Source: Acidobacteriota bacterium
GTDB taxonomy: Bacteria; Acidobacteriota; Terriglobia; UBA7540
Length of the DNA stretch: 64,000 nucleotides
NCBI GenBank assembly: GCA_021817045.1
Contig: JAKAWG010000005.1
Coordinates: forward strand, 56,835 to 120,834
Direction of reading: 5' to 3'
A program made the translations under genes and the position numbers. Below are positions 1-8,764 of this stretch, one piece after another (positions within the stretch are counted from its first letter, which is position 1; each line of letters starts with the position of its first letter). The notes under the pieces are model-generated. The model was given only the letters and a program-made list of their open reading frames with translations, searched no databases and was not told where the DNA came from.

Positions 1-1072
1 CGTGCGGGGCGTTGGGAGGGACGTAGGCATTCTGTTCCGCGCAGATAAAACGCTGATGCGGTCCCGCGCAGCGGGCAAAGTCACTGAGATAACCAGCGGT
101 ATATTGGTGGCGGAATCCACTTAGCCCCGGCGCGCTCACGTAGTTATCCCATGCCGTTGCATCCAAAAACTCCGCCGCAGCGGTGTAAACATTGACGGAC
201 CATGTTGGAGCCGGCCAATTCGTAAAAATGAACTGGTTTTTCGTCCTTGTGCGAAGAATTTCTGCCTGTCTGCGCAGATCGTTCAGGAACGAATCGGAAA
301 AAAACTCGCGATAGGCGAGCGTAATAGCTGGCTGCCAACCGCCCTCGGCCGAGTTTGTTGGGAAGTGAATTTGCGACCAATCGGTGTACTCGTTGCTCCA
401 GAACGCGCCGTTCCACACACGGTTCAGTTCTTTCAGCGTTCCGTAGCGTTTCTGCAGCCAGACCCGGAACGCCCGCTCCGAATCCGGGTCGAAGCCCTGA
501 AATGGATAGCCGGGTTCATTGTCGAGCTGCCAGCCGATCACTCCCGCGTTGTCGCCGTAATGCTCGGCCAATGCGGTCACAAGGCGAGCGCACGCATCGA
601 GATAATTGGGGCTGTTGGTGTTGTAACCTTTTCGTCCGCCGTAGGTGTAAGACCCGTGCTCGTTGCCGCTCAACACGTCTGGGTCTAACTGGTAAAGCCA
701 CGGTGGAACCGAAGCCGTTCCAGTGCCCAGCACCACACGGATGCCGTGACGGTTTGCCACTGCGATGGCCTCATCCATCCAGGAAAACTTGAATTTTCCG
801 GGCGCGGGCTCGAAGATTCCCCATGCAAACTCGCCCATGCGGACCGTGTTGATCCCCAGCTCCCGCATCTGGCGGAAGTCGATTTCCCACTCAGCCGGCT
901 GCCACCACTCGGGATAGTAGGCGGTTCCGAGCATGTAACCTTCCCACGGGTTTTTGATTGAGCCTCCGCCGGTGAAAGCGGCGGATTGAGCGCCCGCGGC
1001 CACGGCTCCACTCCCGATGAGGGTGTCTACGGCAGCCACCCCTGCCAACTTATTAAATGTCCTGCGATCCAT
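1..1072 (-). CDS. GH42 beta-galactosidase, Tat-exported, C-terminus off the window
   Basis: Partial gene running off the left edge; about 357 codons are visible. The N-terminus has a twin-arginine signature (RRTFNKLAG, residues 3-11), so export in folded form is likely. The mature part starts a TIM barrel with YYPEWW near residue 52. WQLDNEPGY carries the expected acid/base Glu (E186, in Asn-Glu), and AEQNAYVP near the edge carries the likely nucleophile (E346), 160 residues further on, close to the usual GH42 spacing. Family knowledge: GH42 enzymes release beta-galactosyl residues, often from plant galactans. I infer a periplasmic or secreted role in plant polysaccharide use, in line with the other glycosidases here. 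The start is the first Met ahead of the Tat motif. Exact substrate is unknown. Confidence 0.88.
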   Translation of the reverse strand, partial: MDRRTFNKLAGVAAVDTLIGSGAVAAGAQSAAFTGGGSIKNPWEGYMLGTAYYPEWWQPAEWEIDFRQMRELGINTVRMGEFAWGIFEPAPGKFKFSWMDEAIAVANRHGIRVVLGTGTASVPPWLYQLDPDVLSGNEHGSYTYGGRKGYNTNSPNYLDACARLVTALAEHYGDNAGVIGWQLDNEPGYPFQGFDPDSERAFRVWLQKRYGTLKELNRVWNGAFWSNEYTDWSQIHFPTNSAEGGWQPAITLAYREFFSDSFLNDLRRQAEILRTRTKNQFIFTNWPAPTWSVNVYTAAAEFLDATAWDNYVSAPGLSGFRHQYTAGYLSDFARCAGPHQRFICAEQNAYVPPNAPH

Positions 1073-1200
1073 TCTCCGGTACCCTCCATACACACGATCC
1101 CCGATCACTATTGAGGCCGCGCTTTCGCGAAAGCGGTACCCAAAAGGACTTCACGGCGTTCAACTCGCGCAGTCCTTTAGCATGGCACCACGCGACGAGA

Positions 1201-1389
1201 TCATTGGATAACGACACCTGCACTTGTCTGGTGCGAGATTGTCCCGCTCGTGGCCGTGACTATGACATTGTACGTTTCGGCAGGCGCGCCCGGCGGGGAC
1301 GAACTGGGTGTGCTCTTCTGGTTGCCGCCACCGCATGCGGCCATCGCGAGGGAGACCTTGCGCAAGACCCTGGGGAATGTCGTGAAGGA
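1201..1389 (-). pseudogene. C-terminal fragment of an Ig-like/lipoprotein-type secreted protein
   Basis: Directly after the TGA of the neighbouring TPR gene, and in the same reading frame, about 60 codons stay open. They encode a hydrophobic stretch ending in a lipobox-like LAMAACGGG, then a Ser/Pro linker and a short beta-rich tail (PAETYNVIVTATSG) before a stop at 1201-1203. Tails of this kind (GTYTITVTATSG) end many large Acidobacteria surface proteins. No good start codon with a ribosome binding site was seen, apart from an internal ATG at 1344. Best read as a relic or a fragment separated from its gene. It could also be a real C-terminal extension of the TPR protein cut off by the TGA. 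Confidence 0.45.
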
Positions 1390-3381
1390 TCAATGGCCGG
1401 AAACTCCGGTTTCTCTCTCTTGCCGAGCCGCGACCTCCGCGTTAAACAGCGCCCGGTTTTGAGATGCAGCCTTCAATTCCTGAAATCGCTTGAGGCAAGC
1501 GGCGGCTTCCGTCTTATTGTCTAGCGAGGAGTACACCCGGAATAACAGGTAGTGTATGGAGCCATCTTTGTCAAGCACGGCGACTTGGTTGAGCACTGCG
1601 AGAGACCGGCGGACGTTTCCCTGATGCAGATAGATCATCCCAAGGTCTTTTGCGGCTGCCACGAATTCGGGGTTTTGTTTTAGCGCCTCAACGAGAAAGG
1701 GCAATGCTTCTGGCGCTTGGCCTAAGCTGACGTAGCTATCGCCCACCTCGTAATAAGCAGCGGCGTTGTGGTTGTCCAACCGCAAGCCTTCACGCAAGGC
1801 TGAGATCGCTTGCCGAAAACGGGCCGCCCGCCACAAGGCCTCGCCGAGTCTGAAATAGGCTTCGGCTTGGTTTGGCGCGAGCGTAGCGGCCAGTTCAAAT
1901 TCTCGGATTGCCGCGCCAGTGTGACTGTGCGCGTTGTCAACCTGAGCTTTCAGCAAGTGCGCATCAACGCTATCCGGTGCGACCATGAGTACCTGATTGA
2001 GAGCCAATTCCGCAACGCGCCGGAAAAGTGTGGATATTCTCCAATCTATCTCGGGAGATTCGTTTGCTTTCCACAGCGGCAGGAGCAGCCGTACCGCTTT
2101 CAGCGCGTTCTCCTGGTCCACACTCACACGAGCCAGCAGAATGCGCTGAGAAGCAAGCTGGCCGCCGCCTTCAACGTGGTCTAAGGTCTCGGCGGCAGTG
2201 TCCACATCGCCTTCTTCCAGAAAGTCCGCAGCCAGCTTCATGAGGCGTTGCTGCGAGGGCGCACTGCGAAGAAGTCTTTGCAGGCGCTCTTCATTTGTCC
2301 GATACGCTTGTTGAACGGCCTGCTGGTACGCTTCGTGAAATGCCGCATTTGGAGTCCCCTGCGCCGCTGCCATAAGATACGCGTCCACAAGCGCCGAACC
2401 GTTCTTTGCTCCTTCTATCTGTTGGATTAGCAGCTTGCGGCCCGCAAGTTGGGACGACAGCGTTTCGGGATGCGCGAACAGCCACGGGTCACTCACGGCC
2501 TGCCGCAGTGCTTGTAACGCGGGTTTTACCTGACCGGTGAGAAGCAAGCTTACGCCGAGTCCGTAATGGGCACGAGCCGAATTAGGGCGCGAAGTAAGAG
2601 CCTTGCGAAATTCCGTGGCCGCTGAGGCGAAATCTCCGTGAAGCAGTTCTGCATCGCCGATCTCGAGGCGCGCCCGGGTTCGCCACTTCGGCTGGGCCTC
2701 CAATTCTTTCAGGCGGGTCAGCGCAAGGCTCCACTCCTGCTGATCCACGTAAATTCGCGCCAGAAGGCGGAGTCGGTAGGGGTTCGTTGGTGGCAGCTCG
2801 CCGAGCCGCTCGGAAGCTCGCTGTGCCAAGATAAGCGACACTTCTCCTAAGCCATACCAACTCAATGTGTCTTTGTTCCGACCGGGCAGGCTGAGGTAAT
2901 GGGAATAATCCGCGCAGGAGTCAGGGTAGTCTTCGGCCAAGTACTCGGCACTGGCGAGATTGTGATTCACATATTCATCGGCAGGGCGCAGTTGCCGAGC
3001 CCTGCGCAATAGCGCCACGGCTCTGTGGGTATCCCCAAGCTTCATGAAATCGACCCCGCCTACCATGAGTGCGGGGAACAAGTTTGGATTGGTCCGCAGA
3101 GCGTTCACCAAGTGTGTGCTTGACTCGGCATATTGGTGGTCCAAATAGTAAGCTAATCCGAGGTTGACCTCCGCTGCTACATTTCCGGGATGGCGACTTA
3201 AGAACTGCTGGTATATTTGCTCGGCGGCGCGATAATCTCCGGTTTTCATGGCATTCTGGGCGCTCGCAAATGCCTTGGCATCTTCGCTTGGCGACTGGGC
3301 TTTTAAAGAAGTAAATCCAAGCATGGCAAGGACGAGAAATGCCCCCGCAATTCGGATAGAAATCGTCCGCACGCCACTCAT
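1390..3381 (-). CDS. Secreted TPR-repeat protein (663 aa)
   Basis: A 663-residue protein with an N-terminal signal peptide (hydrophobic core about residues 10-28, cleavage near SLKAQS) followed almost entirely by tetratricopeptide repeats, for example AEVNLGLAYYLDHQYAES, ARAHYGLGVSLLLTGQ, AEAYFRLGEALWRAARF and AAAYYEVGDSYVSLGQ. TPR arrays are protein-protein interaction scaffolds; no catalytic domain is visible. Its ATG overlaps the stop of the upstream TPR gene in an ATGA arrangement (3378-3381), so the two are probably translationally coupled in one operon with the CRTAC1 gene. I infer a periplasmic or surface assembly role; the specific partner is not known. Confidence 0.85.
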   Translation of the reverse strand: MSGVRTISIRIAGAFLVLAMLGFTSLKAQSPSEDAKAFASAQNAMKTGDYRAAEQIYQQFLSRHPGNVAAEVNLGLAYYLDHQYAESSTHLVNALRTNPNLFPALMVGGVDFMKLGDTHRAVALLRRARQLRPADEYVNHNLASAEYLAEDYPDSCADYSHYLSLPGRNKDTLSWYGLGEVSLILAQRASERLGELPPTNPYRLRLLARIYVDQQEWSLALTRLKELEAQPKWRTRARLEIGDAELLHGDFASAATEFRKALTSRPNSARAHYGLGVSLLLTGQVKPALQALRQAVSDPWLFAHPETLSSQLAGRKLLIQQIEGAKNGSALVDAYLMAAAQGTPNAAFHEAYQQAVQQAYRTNEERLQRLLRSAPSQQRLMKLAADFLEEGDVDTAAETLDHVEGGGQLASQRILLARVSVDQENALKAVRLLLPLWKANESPEIDWRISTLFRRVAELALNQVLMVAPDSVDAHLLKAQVDNAHSHTGAAIREFELAATLAPNQAEAYFRLGEALWRAARFRQAISALREGLRLDNHNAAAYYEVGDSYVSLGQAPEALPFLVEALKQNPEFVAAAKDLGMIYLHQGNVRRSLAVLNQVAVLDKDGSIHYLLFRVYSSLDNKTEAAACLKRFQELKAASQNRALFNAEVAARQERETGVSGH

Positions 3382-4262
3382 GGATATTGCGCCTCGTGAG
3401 CCGATCTGCCAGTTGCCCGCTCGGATATTTCCACTTTGCTCAAAAGGCTTGCTGCTTTCTGCCGGATCAGGGTTGAAGGGGATCGCACAGCCTGCTCCAG
3501 TTCCACGCGCGCGTTTCCTAAGTCACCGGCGCCGTAATAGGCCTGTCCGAGACGGAGTGCGGTAACCGCAGAAGGGTCGGCTCTTAGGGCGAGAGCGCGC
3601 TTGTAGGATTCGATGGAATCCCGGTATTGTCCTGCAACCAAATCCACGAACCCCTGAGCTTCAGCAAGCGAGGCCATCATTCCGCGCTTGTTCATCATAA
3701 ATCTTTCCGGAGAAGCGCCCTGGGGCAGGTGAAACGTTTGCAAGAGTTGGCTGGCGGATTGAAGGTCCTTTCGCGCCTCGCCCAGAATGGATTCACGCTG
3801 GGCCGCATATCGAGGTGGAAAATCAGGAAGGATACTGCCCATCAGAAGCAAGGCCTCAAGATTCCGGGGATCTTTAGAGAGCATCTCGTGTCCGATGGAA
3901 ACGGCGCCTTCGTAAGAATTGGCATCCATCTCGGCTTGCATCTCACGCAGCCGCACCAGTGGCAGCAACTGTGACTGCTTGTATTCGCTCGCAAATGTTT
4001 CAGCCGTTGCGATGATAGCGGCAGGAGTTTTCGCCTCCATCACGCGGCCGAATGCGTCCAATTCCGCTCGGGTTCCAGCCTGCGGGCCGTTAGGCGTATT
4101 CGGAAGCTCGTAAACCCCGTCGGAGACCGGAGTCTCGGCTCGCTGCCCCGCAGCCGTTGCTTGGCCGGTTCCCAGAAGGAGCTGAAGGGCCATCATTCCG
4201 AGAACGACCAACACAGCAGGGTTGAATAACGAATTTCCGATTCGCGCTTTCACGTCACTCAT
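3378..4262 (-). CDS. TPR-repeat protein with N-terminal membrane anchor or signal (294 aa)
   Basis: The chosen start (ATG at 4262, MSDVKARIG) gives a hydrophobic N-terminal segment (about residues 14-35, AVLVVLGMMALQLLLG) and overlaps the end of the upstream CRTAC1 gene by 8 bases, fitting a tightly packed operon. A longer reading frame back to 4430 exists but lies wholly inside the upstream gene. The body is alpha-helical with TPR-like units (LEALLLMGSILPDFPP, SAVTALRLGQAYYGAGDLGNARVELEQAV). It ends in an ATGA overlap with the next TPR gene. Function unknown beyond a probable scaffold role with its two neighbours. Confidence 0.8.
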   Translation of the reverse strand: MSDVKARIGNSLFNPAVLVVLGMMALQLLLGTGQATAAGQRAETPVSDGVYELPNTPNGPQAGTRAELDAFGRVMEAKTPAAIIATAETFASEYKQSQLLPLVRLREMQAEMDANSYEGAVSIGHEMLSKDPRNLEALLLMGSILPDFPPRYAAQRESILGEARKDLQSASQLLQTFHLPQGASPERFMMNKRGMMASLAEAQGFVDLVAGQYRDSIESYKRALALRADPSAVTALRLGQAYYGAGDLGNARVELEQAVRSPSTLIRQKAASLLSKVEISERATGRSAHEAQYP

Positions 4263-6267
4263 GCGGAGCGCTCGCCCTTGGGTGCGCCGGGGCCGGGCTG
4301 CGATCCCGTCGAAAAACAGCCAGCACGCGATAGTGCGGCCTCCCCTCAGTGATCTCGATTCGCTGCCCGGTGCGAACATTGGCGAAGTGCTGATGCAGTC
4401 CACTCGGCCAATCAACTTCCAGACTTTCAATCTGCCGGCTTGCTCCCAGCCCCAGGTGAACGATTCGCGAGTTCATGCTGCCAAAGCCCGATCCTCCATC
4501 TTCCCAAGCATAAACCTTCCGTCCATCCGTTGTTGCCACCAACCGGGCGCCAATGCCATCCCGGTCGGAGCGTGTTCCCACCAGCTTGACCTCCAGCGCG
4601 CGATTCCCGCACCCGAGGTTGCGGAAGAGACGCGCTTCTTCTCTCGATCCCCAATAGAAGCCGCCAAACGAGCCGTACAGGCTGAGATTACCGCTATCAT
4701 CGTAATCGGAGAACGCCATCCCGTGCAGCATTCCGAAGTCGACGAGTCCGGCGGAAGCGGCGATGTCCTGATAGTGCCCGTGGCCGTCGTTGTGATAGAG
4801 CACTTTCGGTTCGTCCCAATCTAGGGCGGGATTGCCGGTGCCCAGGACGATGTCCGGATACCCGTCATTGTCCACGTCCCCTACCTGCGATGCCATCGCG
4901 CCATGCAGCCCCGTAATGCCTACCGCTTCGCTCACCCGCGTAAACGTCCCATCGCCATTATTACGAAACAAAAGCTGCCGGTCGCGGGGTGGCGCGGGTG
5001 CGCCACTGATGACATGAGCGATCATAGACCCCATGTTGGCTTTGGGATAGGTAGATACAAACAGATCCGGACGCCCATCCTGGTTGTAATCTAATACGTC
5101 GCAGGTATAGCTCGCGATCGGACAACGAATGCCGGCTCGGCTGGTTACATCTTCGAACTTGCCGTTGCCAAGATTGCGATAAAGCGTACAGCCAGCGTCG
5201 AAACTAACTGCGAATAAGTCTTGCAGTCCGTTGCCGAAAAAATCGCCCCAGCAGACGGACATCCAATGTGCTCGCTTGGTGAGCCCAGCCTTCAGACCTA
5301 CCTCCGTAAACGACCCGTTGCGATCATTATGATAAAGCCTGATTCTTCCCCCCGCCGGCTCGACGATGCCAGTCGCCACGGCCAGGTCAGCGTACCCATC
5401 CCGGTCGTAATCCGCCCAAGCCGTGCCAAACGCATTGATTGGACCACCGAGTCCGGCCTTTTGCGTTACATCCACAAAGCGGCGGCCATGGTCGTTGTGA
5501 AACAAGAACAGGCGGTTCACACCGCCCCAGCCGTTGCTGGTGAGAAAAATATCCTCGAACCCGTCGTTGTCATAGTCGATGAAATTAGCGGCGTAACAGC
5601 CAAGCCCGACGGGATCCACGAGGCCCATTTTGCCGGCCACTTCGGTGAACTTTCCGTTTCCGAGGTTATGGAACAGGCGAAAGGGGCTGCGCTCAGCGCA
5701 TACGAGAAGGTCGTCCCGCCCGTCGTTATCAAAGTCTCCCCAGGCTACGCCCCGGCCGAGGGCAAAGTTCTGTACTCCGGCTGATTTCGTGACATCCACG
5801 AAATGGATAGGCGACGGTGCTTGCGGAGGAACGACCAGGCGATATTCAAGAGGGATGCTGCTCAGCGGCTTTCCGGCGAGCATGGTGAGTATCCGCAGCA
5901 TCCAGCGGTAGCGAACGCTTGCCGGATCATCCTTACAGGCCATCTCGGCATACGGAATGGCGCGCGTGTAACGACGGAGACGCAGATCAACCGTAGCAAG
6001 GGAATAGGGAAAGCGCGGGTCCCCCGGGTAGGAAAGGACTTCGCCGGGCAGAGTGCGAAGAGCGCCGGTGAAATCGCCCGCCAGAAGCGGGGATTTGGCT
6101 TCTTCAGCGCGGGCGAGATCCGGCGGCTGACGCTGGTCTTCGGCCCAGCCGCGACGCAATGGGGAAGTGCTTTCGTGAAAGTAAGTAGATACAAATATCC
6201 CAAGGCACACCAGAGCTGTGAGGTTCCGGATGAGAACTCCAAGCTGGGACTTGAGTGCGCGATTCAT
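4255..6267 (-). CDS. CRTAC1-type FG-GAP/VCBS and ASPIC/UnbV protein (670 aa)
   Basis: The N-terminal hydrophobic segment (about residues 10-28) is an export signal or anchor. A short TPR-like helical stretch follows (residues about 45-125). A beta-propeller of FG-GAP/VCBS repeats comes next, each with a calcium-type D-x-D-x-D-G loop (GDFDNDGRDDLLV, IDYDNDGFEDIFL, ADYDRDGYADLAV, LDYNQDGRPDLFV, GDVDNDGYPDIVL). The C-terminal 75 residues match the ASPIC/UnbV domain (DGIGARLVATTDGRKVY, LHQHFANVRTGQRIEI). Proteins of this type are extracellular and abundant in Acidobacteria and Planctomycetes, with a suggested adhesion or ligand-binding role. It heads an operon with two TPR genes on the same strand. 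Start chosen by the signal sequence. Confidence 0.9.
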   Translation of the reverse strand: MNRALKSQLGVLIRNLTALVCLGIFVSTYFHESTSPLRRGWAEDQRQPPDLARAEEAKSPLLAGDFTGALRTLPGEVLSYPGDPRFPYSLATVDLRLRRYTRAIPYAEMACKDDPASVRYRWMLRILTMLAGKPLSSIPLEYRLVVPPQAPSPIHFVDVTKSAGVQNFALGRGVAWGDFDNDGRDDLLVCAERSPFRLFHNLGNGKFTEVAGKMGLVDPVGLGCYAANFIDYDNDGFEDIFLTSNGWGGVNRLFLFHNDHGRRFVDVTQKAGLGGPINAFGTAWADYDRDGYADLAVATGIVEPAGGRIRLYHNDRNGSFTEVGLKAGLTKRAHWMSVCWGDFFGNGLQDLFAVSFDAGCTLYRNLGNGKFEDVTSRAGIRCPIASYTCDVLDYNQDGRPDLFVSTYPKANMGSMIAHVISGAPAPPRDRQLLFRNNGDGTFTRVSEAVGITGLHGAMASQVGDVDNDGYPDIVLGTGNPALDWDEPKVLYHNDGHGHYQDIAASAGLVDFGMLHGMAFSDYDDSGNLSLYGSFGGFYWGSREEARLFRNLGCGNRALEVKLVGTRSDRDGIGARLVATTDGRKVYAWEDGGSGFGSMNSRIVHLGLGASRQIESLEVDWPSGLHQHFANVRTGQRIEITEGRPHYRVLAVFRRDRSPAPAHPRASAPHE

Positions 6268-6325
6268 TCCAGCCTCTTGGGAATCGATGCGTTGTCGCGT
6301 ACTACCGGCTATACGGGGCGCAAGC

Positions 6326-6331
6326 TATAAT
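6326..6331 (+). promoter_or_regulatory. Possible -10 box for the TPR gene at 6424
   Basis: A perfect TATAAT lies in the 156-bp divergent gap between the CRTAC1 gene and the rightward TPR gene. No convincing -35 box is present at 16-18 bp, so this is a weak call. Confidence 0.3.
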
Positions 6332-6423
6332 AAGTTCGCGCCCCGGGAAAGTCGCGGCCTGCACCCGATCCGTTGAAGCTAGCGCGACCAACGCCGGTAG
6401 CACTAGAACATTTTATAGTGGGC

Positions 6424-7416
6424 ATGTATTCAAAGCGAGCAACACGCTATCTGGCGGCTGTTGCTGGAGTATTGAGCTGCGTGGCTTGCACCTTTGGCGC
6501 GGCTTCGGGTCCTTGCGATCCGCGAGATTCCTCCGCCACATTTTCATCCGGCCTGAGCCTTCCGCAAGCCGAAGCTCTCCCCTGGTCGGAGATTCGCGCG
6601 CAAATCGCCGCGGGCAACTTCGCCGAGGCAGAGCGTCTTCTCGAAGCAGTGCAACCATCTGCCGAACGCCAGTTTTGGAGCGGCGTCTTGCGGCTGCACG
6701 AGCGAAAGACGTTTGCTTCCATTCGAAGTTTCGAGCGGGCGGCGCGCTTGAATGACACAAGCCAAACGGAGACCCTGCTTGCCGTTGATTACTTCTTGCT
6801 GAATCAAAAGACGCTCGCCGCCGACGCCCTGCAACGCGCCCTTCGGCTTAATCCCCACGATCTGATGGCTCTTTACCTTCAGGGACGCCTCGACTTTGTA
6901 GGAGACAGTTGGGTTGAGGCGCGGGAGGATTTTGCGGCCGTTCTGGCGCGAGAGCCGAACGATGACCACAGTCTGTACTATCTTGGCCTCTCGGAGTGGC
7001 GCATGGGAGACAACGCGGCGGCGCGAAGAGACCTTCAACACGCCGTGGACGTCCTTAACTGCCATCACCTGAATTTTCCTCTTGCTCCTTACTCGCTTGC
7101 GCAAATTGAGCTGGATTCCGGCGACGCCGCGGAGGCGCTCCACCAGTCTGACCTTGCGCTCGAGATGGCCGAGTCAGTTGCAGCCGGCTTCAAAAACTCC
7201 GGGGACCTGGCGAAACTGCTTCTGCTGCGCGGGAAGATTGAAGAGCGCCTTGGTCGGCCGAAGGAAGCTGAGCAGGATTTTCAACATTCGCTGAAATTAG
7301 ATCCCTACTTGGCGGAAGTTTGGTACTTGTTGGCGCGCGTTTACCGGAGCGAGGGGAAGAACACTCAAGCGGCTCGCGCACTGAAGGAGTTCCAGCAAAT
7401 TCAGAGCCAGCTCTAG
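6424..7416 (+). CDS. Exported TPR-repeat protein (330 aa)
   Basis: The start at ATG 6424 (MYSKRATRYLAAVAG) puts a typical signal peptide at the N-terminus, ending around VACTFGAAS. A start at 6373 would add 17 residues ahead of it. The rest is TPR: FAEAERLLEAVQPSAER, LNPHDLMALYLQGRLDF, DDHSLYYLGLSEWRMGD, EAEQDFQHSLKLDPYLAEVWYLLARVYR. Transcribed divergently from the CRTAC1/TPR operon and ending 4 bases from the convergent GH99-like gene. A scaffold or regulatory role with its TPR neighbours is an inference. Confidence 0.82.
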   Translation: MYSKRATRYLAAVAGVLSCVACTFGAASGPCDPRDSSATFSSGLSLPQAEALPWSEIRAQIAAGNFAEAERLLEAVQPSAERQFWSGVLRLHERKTFASIRSFERAARLNDTSQTETLLAVDYFLLNQKTLAADALQRALRLNPHDLMALYLQGRLDFVGDSWVEAREDFAAVLAREPNDDHSLYYLGLSEWRMGDNAAARRDLQHAVDVLNCHHLNFPLAPYSLAQIELDSGDAAEALHQSDLALEMAESVAAGFKNSGDLAKLLLLRGKIEERLGRPKEAEQDFQHSLKLDPYLAEVWYLLARVYRSEGKNTQAARALKEFQQIQSQL

Positions 7417-7420
7417 TGGG

Positions 7421-8746
7421 TTATCGAAGAGCGCGGTGATAAGCGGCGATTTCCTCCCGCGTGAGATCGAAATAGTAAAAGCCCCAGCCGCTAGGCCTCG
7501 GATCATCCTTTTCCGTCATGAGAGTCGGTTCCATGTCGTTGCTCAGGTTCGTGTTGTACTGGTCGGGAGGCTCAAATTCGTTCCACTGGTCGACGAAGAG
7601 GAAGTGCGGCTTGTACTTGAAAGCCGCCCGCCACTGAGTCCGGTAAGTTTCGCCGTAATTCTTCCCTCCGGCAGCCTGCGAGAGCCAGTAATTCATTCCT
7701 TTTGCAGGCGGATGCGTCGCAGGGTAACCATCGCATACGGTCAGAGCTTCCACTTTGCCCTTGTAATACGTGGGCGTGGGCGTCTGATCGTACCAGGACC
7801 ATACGCCATATTTTTCCTCGCGCGTCGTCTGCAGCCAGGCTCCAACGTATCGAATGGTAAACCGCGGGTCGCGAATCTCGGGAGGCGGTCCCATACGAGG
7901 ACCGTTGAGGTAGAGGAGCATGAGCGGTTTTCCCTCGTAGGCCAGCATCATGCCCTTATACTTCGGGTTGTTGATGTAGTGGTCGTAGAGGAAATTCATC
8001 TGCTCTTTGAACCAAGGCCCAGCATAGACGTCCTTCCGGTTACGCCAGAGGTTGTGCTCGGGCCCAACCAGGAAGACGATCTTAGGGTGCTGCGCCATCG
8101 TCAAATAAACCTGCAGCAGCCGATTCGTGGCTGTAATGCACTCTTTGGCGGCGGGACTCGGAAAGGGCTTCGTGAGGTTGTTGGTCCAGTCCAATTCGAC
8201 CGCGTTGAAGCCCATCTCATCAAACCAGAGCGCCTGCTGCCTCAGCACCCGCGGGTCCAGCGAACTATACAAGCCGAGGATCGGAGTTGCTTCCTGCTTG
8301 CCCCACTGGGCGTATCCGGGCCCGAACCAGGTCTCGTATTCCATGATGACAATATGGTTGGGGTCATCGACGATCCGAAAGCGTCGTGGCTGCACCTTCA
8401 CCGTCACGGCGTTGGAGACCTGATTGCCGTCAGTCACCGTGATGGAATTATTGCCAGTCTCAGGCAGAGGAAGCAGCAAGTGCGCGACGCCGGAGGGCAA
8501 CGTCGGATACTCCGCTCCCCAATCCTTTCCGTTAACCTGCCCGTGAAGCATAATTCCTGTCGCGGGTTTTCCATCGGTTCTCCGCGCCAGCGCGGAAACG
8601 ACAACATTCTGCCCTTCGCCAATTTCCGTCTTATCCACGCGGATCGAAATCGTTGTCTCCGAGTGCGACGCTGCTTTCCTGGGCGTGGCGCCACAAAAAA
8701 CAAATACCAGGGAGACCGCGATTAAACCCAGTACGTTGAATTTCAA
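7421..8746 (-). CDS. GH99-like (GH71/99-type) secreted glycosidase-like protein (441 aa)
   Basis: A signal peptide (about residues 1-26) is followed by an Ig-like beta domain (about 30-118; NSITVTDGNQVSNAVTV). A TIM-barrel region of the GH71/GH99-like class then starts at IVIMEYETWFGPG. Conserved-looking elements are ATPILGLYSSLDPRVLRQQALWF, the FNAVELDWTNN strand, GVWSWYDQ, and the C-terminal FVDQWNEFEPP followed by SNDMEPT. The acidic residues in WNEFE are plausible active-site candidates. Family knowledge: GH99 enzymes are endo-alpha-mannosidases/mannanases, but this distant group is largely uncharacterised. It is a diverged paralogue of the gene at 11071-12534. Substrate is unknown. Confidence 0.75.
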   Translation of the reverse strand: MKFNVLGLIAVSLVFVFCGATPRKAASHSETTISIRVDKTEIGEGQNVVVSALARRTDGKPATGIMLHGQVNGKDWGAEYPTLPSGVAHLLLPLPETGNNSITVTDGNQVSNAVTVKVQPRRFRIVDDPNHIVIMEYETWFGPGYAQWGKQEATPILGLYSSLDPRVLRQQALWFDEMGFNAVELDWTNNLTKPFPSPAAKECITATNRLLQVYLTMAQHPKIVFLVGPEHNLWRNRKDVYAGPWFKEQMNFLYDHYINNPKYKGMMLAYEGKPLMLLYLNGPRMGPPPEIRDPRFTIRYVGAWLQTTREEKYGVWSWYDQTPTPTYYKGKVEALTVCDGYPATHPPAKGMNYWLSQAAGGKNYGETYRTQWRAAFKYKPHFLFVDQWNEFEPPDQYNTNLSNDMEPTLMTEKDDPRPSGWGFYYFDLTREEIAAYHRALR

Positions 8747-8764
8747 TTTGTCACTCCTGGCAAA

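Noticed and set aside
4255..6267. Repeated D-x-D-x-D-G units as a DNA repeat
   Set aside because: They are FG-GAP/VCBS protein repeats with diverged codons, not a DNA-level repeat.
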